Part shown: piece by piece, positions 1-9,945 of the stretch
Position numbering within the stretch: position 1 is the first letter of the stretch
Layout of the letters: every line of letters begins with the position of its first letter
Source of the DNA: Halocafeteria seosinensis
Lineage: Eukaryota; Sar; Bigyra; Bicosoecida
DNA: 48,351 nucleotides
Reading direction: 5' to 3'
Assembly (NCBI GenBank): GCA_001687465.1
Contig: LVLI01000352.1
Coordinates: 1-48,351 of the forward strand
Position numbers and translations under genes: made by a program
Notes under the pieces: generated by a model
Databases searched by the model: none
Told to the model about the DNA's origin: nothing
The model's input: the letters and a program-made list of their open reading frames with translations, nothing else

Positions 1-525
1 CTGTGTAGCAGTATACGGGAATTGTTGATACGGTTGCTGCTGATAATACTGTGGCTGTTGTTGCTGTGGAGCCCCACTTCCGTACATGTGATACTGCATC
101 GGCGGCGGCGGCCCATAATGTCCCCTCGGCGGCGGCTGCTGCTGCTGCTGTGGAGGCATGGGCATAGACATGGGCATCGATTGCCCCGGCGGAAACTGTG
201 GTTGTTGTTGATACTGCTGCTGAGGCTGCTGTTGATATGGCTGCTGCTGCTGCTGTTGTTGTGGAGGCATCATTCCAGGTGGTGGCGGCGGGGGTACGAA
301 CGCTTGCTGTCCTTGCATCATGTTGGGCGGAGGGGGCGGCATACCTCCGCCCATCATATGAGGCGGTGGCGGCGGTGGAGGAGCATTGTTGCTCGATGTC
401 TGTGTATGTGGAGGATATGGCTGCTGCTGCTGCTGCTGCTGAGGGTTGGGATTAGGTGGCATTCCCACCTGCTGTCCCTGTTGCTGTTGCTGCTGTTGAT
501 AGGGATAATTATGATTATTGCTCAT
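1..525 (-). CDS. Gln/Pro-rich protein, N-terminal part (runs off window)
   Basis: On the minus strand an ATG at 525 opens a frame of exactly 175 codons with no stop before the window edge, so this is a 5' fragment. The product is low complexity: poly-Gln runs of 5-7 alternate with poly-Pro runs and Met/Gly-rich stretches (PPPPPHMMGGGMPPPPP type), with recurring QPY/QQYQQQ units. Such disordered tails are common on transcription, splicing and RNA-binding proteins, but no folded domain is visible, so no function is assigned. The plus-strand Leu/Arg-rich and Val/Ala-rich frames over the same bases are mirror images of the CAG/CCN codons. A TATA-like stretch lies about 40 bases upstream of the ATG. 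The start is supported by the low-complexity composition beginning right after it. Confidence 0.6.
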   Translation of the reverse strand, partial: MSNNHNYPYQQQQQQQGQQVGMPPNPNPQQQQQQQPYPPHTQTSSNNAPPPPPPPHMMGGGMPPPPPNMMQGQQAFVPPPPPPGMMPPQQQQQQQPYQQQPQQQYQQQPQFPPGQSMPMSMPMPPQQQQQPPPRGHYGPPPPMQYHMYGSGAPQQQQPQYYQQQPYQQFPYTATQ

Positions 526-985
526 CTTGGCGTGCTTGAGAGAATATCTATGTCAGAGTGTATATAATGGAAGAAAGGAATTCAATGAACACGAAGAATT
601 GGAATATTGGAATACCGCCCAATCTCTTGTTATACAATCTTCCATCCAGCCAAAAACTTGCATACAAGACAGACAGGCAAATACCGCGCCTTCTACTTTA
701 TCATTAAATATCGTACAGCGGCGATGCAATGTATGATATACTCCCTCGCTGTGTGTCTGTCTACCACCCAGTCCGGGCCCCCAGCCCGGACTTGGAGGAA
801 TTCTGAACTACAGTATAGGGACCCCAGGGTTGGCGAAGCGCTACGAAGCAAACGGAAGCAAAGCTTTGTGTGTGGAAGCGGAGATGCAAGCGAAGATATG
901 GTTGGAAGCAGGCAAGATGGCTGTTTTATTCATCTTATTTTTTGCTAGGAATCCGTCATCGATGGATCACTACGGTAGATTCCAT
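526..985. other. Intergenic spacer, no gene seen
   Basis: This spacer lies between the start of the Gln/Pro-rich gene and the stop of the 1482-residue gene; both are on the minus strand. The six-frame readings are short and of non-protein-like composition. A purine-rich stretch around 830-915 repeats the word GAAGC many times. A TACAGTA heptamer lies at 809-815. Confidence 0.5.
561..568 (-). promoter_or_regulatory. TATA-like element upstream of the Gln/Pro-rich gene
   Basis: Reading the minus strand, an ATTATATA stretch lies 36-43 bases upstream of the ATG at 525. If it is a real TATA box the 5' UTR would be very short. The match is by eye only and A/T-rich stretches occur by chance. Confidence 0.2.
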
Positions 986-3900
986 TCACTGAATGAATGC
1001 ATACCGGAGAGGGTCGTCTATCTTCCCTTCGCTGCAATCAGTGGAGGGGTTATTTTCATCATGTTGAACGTACTCGGTCGTCTTGTACATCGAGAAAAGC
1101 GTATCGTCCTCTTTGTGTGTCACGAGTTGCAAGAATAGTTCTGGAATGTTTTTCGGTTTCGGTGCGGCGGACACAAGGAAAGAGTAAGGACGTTTGTAGC
1201 TTAGTGATTGGCCATTCATAGTTTCCGGAGACGCTTCCGCGTATCGTGTACAAAGTTTTCTCAGACGAGGTTTATCGAAGAGGGCATGATGAGGACTCTC
1301 CTGGAGGCGTTGTATGAGATACAGGAGCAACTGCACATGGGGAAGACAGATTCAGTTTTAAGAAACCATTTCCATAATGTAGAGAAAACAAGGAGCAAAT
1401 TGTGGTAATTATAACAACATACCTGCTGCTGGGAAATTGGCCAATGTTGAACGGTTGTAGTGGAATTTACGAGACGAACCATCGCATTCCTTAGGGCAGC
1501 CACTACGCTTGAGTCTCCATTACCAGCCGGAGTAGAGCTGTTCTCTCCAGAGGACAGGATAGCTACGAGTAGATAAAGAATACTTTGCTTCAAGCAGAAA
1601 GACTGATGTTCGTCAAGGGTCTGAAGAATGGAGATGCCCAGGACGCACTCACAACTGAGTTCAAGTCCCGTTTCATCTCCGGGTGTCATCGGGTGCAAAC
1701 GTGCCCTACGATAGCCAAGACTCTCAACGATACCATAGCAAGATGGACCATCAAAAGACTGCCCAAGGGCATCGACACTACCGCATTCATTGTCTGAATA
1801 CTTGCTTTCGCTGTAAGAAGCGACAGAGTTGAAAATGCTTAGCGTAGTATCGCAAGTCTCTGCAGAGTCTGTTTCAACCCCCGGGCTTCTCTCCAGATCC
1901 TCCAAGAGTTCATGTTTGCGAATTACATCTTGTATGCTTGCATAAAAGGATGAATCCAAATAGCCATAATCAACATCCATGAGGTTCTTCACATTGACAG
2001 GCATCTCGGACAGGTGATGCTTGGAAGCGCGGGTTTCCAAAACAGCCAGTAGCAGATAGTGGAATGCGAGGTCACGAGCAGTTTCCTTCTTAGACTCATT
2101 GGCATTAGGTGATAGTTTGGACTTGAGAAACTTGAGATATTGCCGAACTGCCTCGAAATCTTTTCCTTCCAGGAGCGCCCACGCGATTGCACTTGCAAGT
2201 TTGTAGCCATGAAGTAGCACCATATCCAGCGTTTGTTCAGTATCTAGTGAAATGACTGCACTACGAAGTGCAGAGTTCACGGCTGTGATTAAGAGCTGCA
2301 GCCATAAGTCCAACTCCCTAGACTCTCCGGAAAATGAATATTCGTTAATACGACTGTTCCAGTCGATTTGAGTGAACCCTTGGAATGACTCTTGAAATTC
2401 AGGAGACGGTAGCACTCTAGACCACCAAAGGAAAAACGAGCGCATCCAATAGAAGTGTGTACGGCACAGTTTGCAAACAAATTCTGCAGATAGAGCGCGG
2501 TGATATACCCAACCGTTCATTACCATCCCGAGCAGCATACTGGCTCCCATTGTACAAGGCAGGAAAGGACACATTTCTGTCCAGCTCTGTAGTTCGGATC
2601 TTCGGGAAGCAACGCCACAGACACTGCCAAAGAGTATAGCTATGTGCAACTCTTTAGTACTTGCTTCTCTCCATATTGACGAGTTGCTGTTTAGCCACTG
2701 GAAACAGCCACCAATTTCTTGCAACTTTACTCTTAGCTCCATCGTGACAGTTTTTCTTTTGTTCGCAGCTGCACCGGGATGGACAGAAAAATCCCAGAAT
2801 AGCCCGTAGTTTCCGGCAGTGTACTGTCTCCATGAAACAGAAGCTAGAACACCATTTACATAGGTATACTCTTTTTTATTTTTTGGCCCCGAGGAAACAA
2901 CTTCCCATAAAAGCGAAGGTTCAAAGAGTTCTTTCGGAAGCTCCGTCAGCTGTTGTGTGTTTGGAAAACAAAAGCACCAAATGTGAGGGTTCTTTGATAT
3001 GAGCCGCTCTACGCAACAGACGAGTCGTCGACGTAGCTGCAACAGACATGCCGCATTTAACACTTTTTCGCCAAGAAGAGCAGACCATCGGGAGGGGTCT
3101 TGGGAGTCACCTTGAATCGTCTCAATTTCGGTCACATCGAACCCTAACGCCTTTCCGCACAGTCTGTCTAGTTCTCGAAGCACTCGGACCAAGCAGGAAA
3201 TTGCTTCCCGCGAAACCTTGGCACTAAAGATAACTTCCAGGAGAAAGACTTCCACTACAGACAAAACTTCAGATGTGACATCCGAAAAGATTTCTGCAAC
3301 AGAAAGCATCAGCTGCGACTTTTCATTGAGAGAATCATTATGAAATTTGCCACTCTCTCTAATTTTAGCGGTCACTTGAGCTGGTGCACAATAAGCAGCG
3401 CGGCACAAACGCATTGTGGCATCCCAAGTCATGCGGACGAGCCCAAGCAAACCACGTAACGTTGTTCTAGGAGACAAGTGTCCAATCCTGTATTGCTCTT
3501 TCAACGCTTGAACAGCAAAAGAAAACTGACGATACAATGATCCCGCACTGTTCTTATAGCATATGTTATTCGCTACCTTCTGTTTTAGCTCACGTATATG
3601 TTGGAGGGCGACGTTTTGGCTCCCATCTTCATCTCCATGGCTACGATATTCTGTTGGAAAAGATTCTCGCAATTCGTCTGGGGCGCTTGGGCTTTGTGTC
3701 TCAAAAGGAAATGTTGGGGTAGCCCATGGAAGCTGAGAATAGACCGGAGTTAGACTAGAAGGACTCGACCCGAGATAGTCCATACTGGTAGAGCGTCGCC
3801 TGCCTCCGCTATTTCGTTCCAACTCTACAGCTTCTTGCAGCTGCTTGAGCTGCTGTTCAAGGAGTGCGTTTTCTCGGGGTACCAACTCCGAAATTGCCCT

Positions 3901-5526
3901 GTAAATGCTGTTCCTTTCCAGAGGGTTAACAATATCGCTATTTCCAACGAGCATCAAACCGTGAAACTTCGTCTGTTGCATACAACTGTGGCCTTTCTCC
4001 ATGTTTAGCCTATCCGAGTTGCACATAGTTGAGCTTTGACTAAGTTCGCTATCGGATCGATTTCGCTTATGGCCCGTTCGCTCCATCGAATCACTATTTG
4101 ATCGTCTTCGCTTCCGGGAGAGTTTTGCGGACACTATTTCGCTCCATGGCGCAGGGAGAGATTCGCGAACCTGAGAAAACAATTCCGAAAGGATAAAGCG
4201 TATTCCAAGCAAAAATCCTTTGGTAAAATCTTCAATTCTTTCACCACACCACTCGGAGCTTGTTTTAGGCACCAGCTCTTCTGTTTTGGTGGATTCTCTC
4301 TTGGACGCATTGATGAGGTGAAATTTTCGCACGTTGAGCATTCTATGAAAGGCGCCGCGAGAATCAGCACTATCTATTTGACCAAGCTCGAGATAGGAAG
4401 CTAGTCGTAACCAAGCGCGTTCAAACTGACTGTAAAATACTGACAGCTGAGCGGGAAAGAAAATCAACTGCAGGAGGAAATTAGAAGCATTTTGGCCACA
4501 ATTCTTGCGAACCCCCCACAGAATCCCGCTTTCCCTAATTTCTGAAACGTTAGTTATGGTCAAAGCATCATGGCTATCTGAAGGGGCGCAGCCTCCCTCA
4601 AAGATGTGCAGCATCATTTTCCTAGGATTATACACCGGTATGCATTGGAGCATGGATTTAACGTCCCCGTGAGACGACGCTTTTGCCATGTAGGCATCTA
4701 TGATACTTGCCCTGTCTTCGATCCTTATTGGGGCATTGTTAACTTGAGACTCGTCAAGCCCTTGTGTCCGAATTGATTCTACGTATTTGTGTATCCAGTC
4801 CTTACCCCATGTATCTTGCGAACTCTTCACTGGCTTGCAACGGTTTCGAAGAATATGGAGCAACTCATTAGTAAACTGGCTTTTCCGTTGACGGACGTCA
4901 CTCATATCCGTGCACACTTTGGCCAAAAACTTTCGCGTCTTTGATTCTCCAAAAAAAGAAGGGAATTCATACTTCCAAGGAGGTAGGGGAGGGGTATATC
5001 CTTCGGAAATATTATGCTTGTTTAAGCGCAGCTCCGGTCCTAGGTCATGGGACCCTCTTTCTTTCTTATGCCGGGAGGACCCAGAACTTCGACCTTCGGG
5101 GATTGGTGTCCAGCGAAATGGGAGTCCCAGTCGGAAGCTCATGGAATCCGGATATTCCCTTGCCTCTCTGTCTATCTGTTTGGTTGAAGAGGAATCCTTT
5201 TCAGTGGTCTCACTCTGTCGAGAGGAAGACCGTTCCACTGTGAGATCACTCGCTGAGCGACTGGCCAAGCTGCTACGGGAGGGTGTGCTTGGACCGCTCT
5301 TCTCGGACGACGATTCTCTGAATCCGCAAGCTATGCGACTGACGCGTTCAAGCCCACTGTGTTTTGCGCACCACGTCGGTGTTTTCGAGGATCGCCGACC
5401 TCCCCTCGAGTCTTTCGACGATCCGGTGGCATGGAAACTATGAGACGATGAAGCTGTTTCCTGTATTCCTTTTTGAGACCTCGCAAGCACATCACCGTCA
5501 CCACACTGCTGCCACGGCTCCTGCAT
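986..5526 (-). CDS. Large protein of unknown family, two exons, 1482 aa
   Basis: Exon 1 runs 5526-1423 and exon 2 1330-986. The 92-nt intron has donor gtatgt and acceptor tgcag and joins phase 0, giving 1482 residues. The open frame continues upstream of 5526 without an ATG; I chose the ATG at 5526 (MQEPWQQ), so the N-terminus may be wrong. The first ~170 residues are Ser/Arg-rich and likely disordered. A basic, NLS-like patch (RKRRRSNSD) lies near residue 468 and a short Glu/Gln/Leu coiled-coil segment (ALLEQQLKQLQEAVELERN) near 550. The rest is helix-rich with many Trp and Leu. I do not recognise the family. The stretch at about residues 240-330 (a KDWI motif, then IPVYNPRKMMLHIFEGGCAP) faintly recalls the Mediator MED12 domain, but too weakly to assign. 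Its 5' end faces the sulfotransferase gene, with a shared 623-bp spacer. Confidence 0.75.
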
Positions 5527-5908
5527 AATCTCTCTGATTCCTCGAGGACGACCAGAACTATATACGGAGCTTGCCAGCAAGATTCTCGCAACAGGGTAGA
5601 ATCAAATCGACACTTTGTATTCCTCTTTACGACTGTCCCTTCCACAAAATGCCCTCAGTAGTTGATTCGGCTCTGGCATATTGAAGTTGGTCGATTATAC
5701 GCGTACACTTCAACAAAGACATGAGAGGATACCAGCATATAATTTATTGCCCATGTGCCTTGGAAAGTTCTTCCATAGCGTACCTGCCAGTAGTACCTGC
5801 GGCAGTCTGTGCCACTTCGTCGCTCTCCGAGCTTCACAAGAAACAGGGGGAGAAAGCCTCCTACTAAGATCTTGGCAACATGTAGTAGTGGCAGTAGCAC
5901 GTTGCTTT

Positions 5909-5960
5909 GATGAAATTGTGTTATACTCCAACAACGATGAAATTGTGTTGTTGGAGTATA
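5909..5960. repeat. Overlapping inverted and direct repeat
   Basis: TATACTCCAACAAC at 5922-5935 is the exact reverse complement of GTTGTTGGAGTATA at 5947-5960, with an 11-base loop, so the strand can form a 14-bp hairpin. GATGAAATTGTGTT occurs at 5909-5922 and again at 5936-5949, overlapping the hairpin arms. The arrangement could come from a template-switch event, or could be a small palindromic element. Confidence 0.8.
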
Positions 5961-6092
5961 TTATTGCAAAGGAAGCTTATATCGATTCACGGGGGATGAA
6001 TCCTTTGAGTATGTATCAGATATAGTACACGGACCGTTGACTTTGCCCACCGCACTCTTAAAGGCAAAAGGACCACTCTTTTTCGATATATT

Positions 6093-6112
6093 CCCCCCCC
6101 CCCCAAAAAAAA
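6093..6112. repeat. C12-A8 homopolymer
   Basis: Twelve C are followed by eight A just upstream of the sulfotransferase ATG. It is a likely site of length polymorphism or sequencing error. Confidence 0.7.
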
Positions 6113-6149
6113 TTGACTACGTCAGGGTACTCCATTAACGAGAGTAAAG

Positions 6150-7178
6150 ATGGAGAAGCAGGCAGCACCTCCGGCTCAGGATAGCCCTAGCGGGTGGAGA
6201 CCGATGGCAACCGCCGGAGAGAGACATACGATGTGGATGGGTATGAGCAACGTTAATGTGCCACAAGCAATAGTAGTATCACTCGCAACACTGTGTGTTA
6301 CAATTGGAATATCATGTGTGTTCTCGACGTTGCATCAATCGGAAATTGGCTTGACCGCTGCCGTCGTAAATACTACCACATGGGAAAACACACACACAAA
6401 TGTGACAGGAAAACAGTTGGGCAATGGAAAGCAGACGTGTGCTTTACCCGCTTCTCGAAATAAGTCCATCCTCATGGAGTTTTGTTCCCAATTGAAGGAC
6501 ATTCAAAGGTCTGTCTTAACGACAGACATTCAAACTCCGTCCCAACATAAGCTCCTCATTATTGCTGGAGAAGGCACCACTGGTACCAGGTCCATTATCC
6601 GCGGTTTAAATAAACTTGGAAAAAGTACCGTGCACTTCCGAAAACTTGTCTGTCCGAACTGCAGTGAGCAAAGTCGGGAAAGAATACAAAAGCTCTTCAA
6701 GGCGTTATTTTCTGGAAGGTTTAAAAACGCTGCGAAAATGGATTTCCTTGCTCTAGAGGCAGTGGATGTGGTTTCCGACGCACCATATTATTTTTACTTA
6801 CCTTTTCTTCTGAAGGTATTCCCGAACGCCCGTGTTCTTCTCACTTTAAGGAATGCTAGAGACTGGGCATATAGAAGAATTACTGCCCACCCCATAGTTT
6901 TGCTTTCCGTGTTGTCCGCGGCAGTCCCCCAGAGGAGAAAAAACGGTATGTTTGCTCCAACGGCGGAACTACAGGCAAAATCTGTCGGTCCGGTTGCGGC
7001 TGCTTACTTGTACGGGCTTCATAACCTCGCCGCGACGTGTCTGGCGTCTGACCACCCTTTCTATTATATGAATGTTTGGACGTACAATTGCGACAGTCAT
7101 AACTTATGGAGGGACCTTGCATCATTTGCCGAAGTGTCGAAACTTCCTAACTCATCTTTTCCTGGCTGTAAGTCCTAG
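6150..7178 (+). CDS. Type II membrane sulfotransferase-like protein
   Basis: 342 residues in one exon. A cytosolic tail of ~38 residues is followed by one hydrophobic segment (about 39-60), then a lumenal catalytic part, the usual Golgi type II layout. The part from ~133 resembles the Sulfotransfer_4 / P-loop sulfotransferase fold: strand LLIIAG then GEGTTGTRSIIRGL (141-153), where a 5'-phosphosulfate-binding loop sits; an ALEAVDVVSDAPYYFYLPFL stretch; and LTLRNARDWAYRR (231-243), matching the 3'-phosphate region. It would move sulfate from PAPS to a glycan or other acceptor; the acceptor is unknown. Several N-glycosylation sequons follow the membrane segment. The stop comes right after a FPGC motif, near where the family's FPxxN end is expected. 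A consensus donor (gtaagt) overlaps the last codons, and splicing from 7168 to an acceptor at 7222 would replace KS with a ~57-residue tail ending at 7395; I prefer the unspliced form. A decayed copy lies 1.1 kb downstream. Confidence 0.7.
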   Translation: MEKQAAPPAQDSPSGWRPMATAGERHTMWMGMSNVNVPQAIVVSLATLCVTIGISCVFSTLHQSEIGLTAAVVNTTTWENTHTNVTGKQLGNGKQTCALPASRNKSILMEFCSQLKDIQRSVLTTDIQTPSQHKLLIIAGEGTTGTRSIIRGLNKLGKSTVHFRKLVCPNCSEQSRERIQKLFKALFSGRFKNAAKMDFLALEAVDVVSDAPYYFYLPFLLKVFPNARVLLTLRNARDWAYRRITAHPIVLLSVLSAAVPQRRKNGMFAPTAELQAKSVGPVAAAYLYGLHNLAATCLASDHPFYYMNVWTYNCDSHNLWRDLASFAEVSKLPNSSFPGCKS

Positions 7179-8277
7179 TGGAAGTATCCAATCAAGTGAC
7201 GACGTGTTTTGCGCGCATCCAGACTTTTCTCGTACGCGCGGTGCGATGGTGAAGTGTAGGCCGGATTGTACCTCGACGAAAAGGGCGACCAAATCGACGA
7301 TCCCGACACCTGGGATCGCGGAACGACAGATGTGTCCTGCCCTATACCTCCACACCGGGGATGTCGCGAAGAGCGTGGATAGCATTCCGGGCTAACTCCC
7401 GGCGCGTCGATGACGACCGTTTCATCCTTTTTATCTCCGGACTTAAGCTATTAGTGGCCCCTGGGAAGTGGGGTGTAGGCAACCCCGTGATGTCAAACAG
7501 TGGCGCCAGTTGAGACGTAGAGTATCATGGCATGGAGTCTTGCCTAACGAGCCACCGAATATGAATGATCAACGAATGGGAAGATTTCAAAAGTACCCCT
7601 TTTAAATTCATCTGGGTTGTATCCACTGGTACAACCATATCTACTTTAATTTCTGCTCTGTAATTAACTGTCGGACGTGCGTTGTTTTCAGCAAGTGTGA
7701 GTGTATCAAAGCATGGAATTGTTTGGTGAGTATTAGTGGCACGGTCTTGTGAGCACCGCTGGTCAAGTTCTCGTTAAAGGCCCCAGACTCCGCAGCTCTC
7801 CGATTTCTCCAGGAGCCCAAACTCCCATGAAAACTATCCTAAGAGCTGATCAGCGTTGTTTCCATAGCTGGATAACATGAAAGCGTGACTATCAAACCCA
7901 TTACGTGGCAACTGAGGTGGAGGTAGGACGATTTCCCAGTACCGTGGAAAGCTCGTCTCGCCCGCAGGGGGTACTGTATTTTTGCAGTGGTTAAGGAATA
8001 TAATCGCGGAATGGAGCAACAAAAATTGTACGAAAATGACGAGGGTTTGATGTTCAGAGCTCCGATTTTTCCTGATGAAACTAGCCAGTCCCCTTATGTT
8101 CCTCACTACGCAGTTTACCAAATAGCAATACCCCACCTGAGGATACTGTATGTACGTTCTCGACGTAGTAGTATTTGGCTATACCGGTAGTGTCTGGGAC
8201 GCTTCATCTTGGAAAGGCTCCTTACACTGCCTTTGTTAGGAACCTCTGACTTACACTTGGCTTCCCTGCTTCACGCA
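7179..8277. other. Intergenic, no gene seen (possible alternative sulfotransferase tail)
   Basis: No recognisable gene. The frame 7223-7395 stays open and could be an alternative last exon of the sulfotransferase gene, but its Thr/Lys/Cys-rich product matches nothing known to me. TACTGTA heptamers lie at 7972-7978 and 8144-8150. Confidence 0.4.
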
Positions 8278-8760
8278 TCATAGGACACTCAAGACTCTGT
8301 CGCAACAAAGGACACAGGAACTCCATCGCAACATCCTCATTGTTGCTGGCGAAGAAAAGTTACAACTTGTACAAGGTACATTATCCTTGGCTTAAAGACA
8401 TAGTCTGTCGGGACTGTAGTCAACAAAATCTGACAGCATAAAGTTAGTCTTTCAAGGCGTTTTTAGAAACCCTGAAGAAACGGAGTTTCGTGCTCTCGAG
8501 GGAGTCGAAAACCTCCGGCACACTACACACTACTTAAAATATTCCCGATTTCGCGTGCTCTTCTCACTTACAGAAACTTCACAGAATGGACATATCCAAG
8601 AATTGTTGCGCACCCTACAACTTCATTTTCCGTGTTACATTGTATACACATATATATATATGTGGTACAGGGTAAACATGGTGTTCCGGAAGCACAAACA
8701 AAAGCTGCTGACCGGGTCGCGGCTGCGTTTCTGCATTTGAAAGTAGTTGCTCTACCGTTG
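8278..8760 (+). pseudogene. Decayed copy of the sulfotransferase gene
   Basis: The DNA follows the intact gene in order. 8278-8350 (ending CATTGTTGCTGGCGAAG) matches 6495-6573. 8400-8560 matches 6640-6835, including the LVCPNCSEQS and ALEAV regions. 8560-8640 matches 6836-6915 (TTCTCACTT, then CATAT and GCGCACCC words). 8690-8745 matches 6955-7015 (GGTCGCGGCTGCGTTT against GGTTGCGGCTGCTTAC). Stops, frameshifts and deletions interrupt every frame; for example TAA falls in the segment matching RGLNK. An AT microsatellite is inserted at about 8641-8665. There is no intact catalytic loop. It looks like an old tandem duplicate. A short further match (GGTATGTTTCCTACCGGCG) lies near 8917. Confidence 0.75.
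8641..8665. repeat. AT microsatellite
   Basis: An (AT)n run within TATACACATATATATATATG interrupts the sulfotransferase relic. Confidence 0.7.
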
Positions 8761-9945
8761 CCCTATTGTTTCGGTAGGAGCAACACACACACACACACAA
8801 TAGATACATACACACAGCAATACCAATACAGTACGGTACACGTTGTTTCACTGTACAGCTAAACGTTTGTTCTGATCAGAGCCAGAAGCTACCCACACTG
8901 TACCCAGAATAACCGGTATGTTTCCTACCGGCGTTGTTTAATTTGAGATGCAGCAGCTCCGCGATTTCCTCATTTCTCATTGAATAAATCCATCCATTAG
9001 CATGTGTATCCAGGGACTCCCAAGAAGTTCAAGAAGTTCACCTACAATTCCTCACTAACACTTGCATTACAGTAACTAGGTAACTACCCTTGGTATGTTC
9101 TTGCATCTATGCCATAATCCAACAATAGAAGACTCGCTGCGTCGATTAAGGCGCTTAGATCTCCTTGTGTCCTTCGGATACTTGTGGTTACCTGTTTCTT
9201 GGTCGTATCCGATCTTTGCCCCGTTAGTTCCCGGGGACTTAGGGCAGCAGGGCACGGTGATTCCTGACCAGAGCCCCGCCCACCCGACCACTGGCAACAT
9301 TTTTGGCTTTATTTGCCCATTAAGCGCCGTGCTAGACGCGTTGAGAGCAGCGATAGTGGCTCGTATGTGTGGAACGACACCGGGGACACCCAATAGTAAC
9401 TGGTAGTCCCGAAACAGCGTGTGGAATGGGGCTGTACATGTGAAAAAAGCATCCCAAAACGAGCCAAGTTTTTTTTTCTCTCTGTTTGATTCCTTCCCCA
9501 TTCGCACTTTTTCTAGTGGATACACGCTCCCTACGGTCTTTTTGCTGACATAGGAATACACTTTTCTTCATTGCAGTAAAAGCCCGCGTGCCATAGGTAT
9601 GTACAGAGAGCAAGAAATGGGCTGAATACGATGTCCTTTTTGTCGTTTCCGTGGCCTCCGGGGGCGGCGAAAAGCCAGAGCACGTTCATATGACACAAGT
9701 TGGAGGGAGGAATGGGAGATGAGGAGCAACTCGTCGCCTACTGTGTCTATCTTGCATTGCAATGCCTTCAAGAAAGAACCATTCGTGGTTTTGTTTATTT
9801 ACTTTTGACGTCTGCAGCAGAGCCCACGAAGGAAGACTAGCAATAAACGCCTTTGGGAAGTGGAGGCGGATTCGCTTGATTGTTGACCGGATACACACAA
9901 AAAGAGGGTTTCAATAGAAAACCACGTGTCGTTGTCTTGGTTATA
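8761..9945. other. Intergenic region with overlapping orphan frames, function unclear
   Basis: Between the sulfotransferase relic and the B56 gene. Two long frames overlap on opposite strands: a minus frame 9561-9076 (161 codons but GTG-initiated, Arg/Lys-rich at its end) and a plus frame 9095-9406 (103 codons with an ATG). Neither shows a family motif or clear splice signals, and at most one could be real. A TACAGTA heptamer is at 9068-9074. I annotate no gene here. Confidence 0.35.
8783..8815. repeat. AC microsatellite
   Basis: An (AC)n run of about eight units is followed by a degenerate ACATACACAC stretch just after the sulfotransferase relic. Confidence 0.75.

Larger units (their letters stand above)
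5527..6149. other. Divergent intergenic spacer, possible shared promoter
   Basis: It separates the start of the 1482-residue gene (-) from the sulfotransferase gene (+). No convincing coding frame is present. It holds a perfect 14-bp inverted repeat overlapping a 14-bp direct repeat at 5909-5960, and a C12-A8 homopolymer at 6093-6112, 38 bases before the sulfotransferase ATG. Confidence 0.5.

Noticed and set aside
22-567. Plus-strand Leu/Arg-rich 181-codon frame
   Set aside because: It is the mirror of the CAG/CCN-rich minus-strand gene; poly-Leu and poly-Trp of this sort are not protein-like.
9076-9561. Minus 161-codon frame considered as a gene
   Set aside because: Starts with GTG, overlaps a plus frame of equal quality, shows no motif and no splice signals; left as unclear intergenic DNA.
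9880-9945. Upstream extension of the B56 frame
   Set aside because: The extension begins with TTG and contains no ATG; the eukaryotic start at 9946 is preferred.
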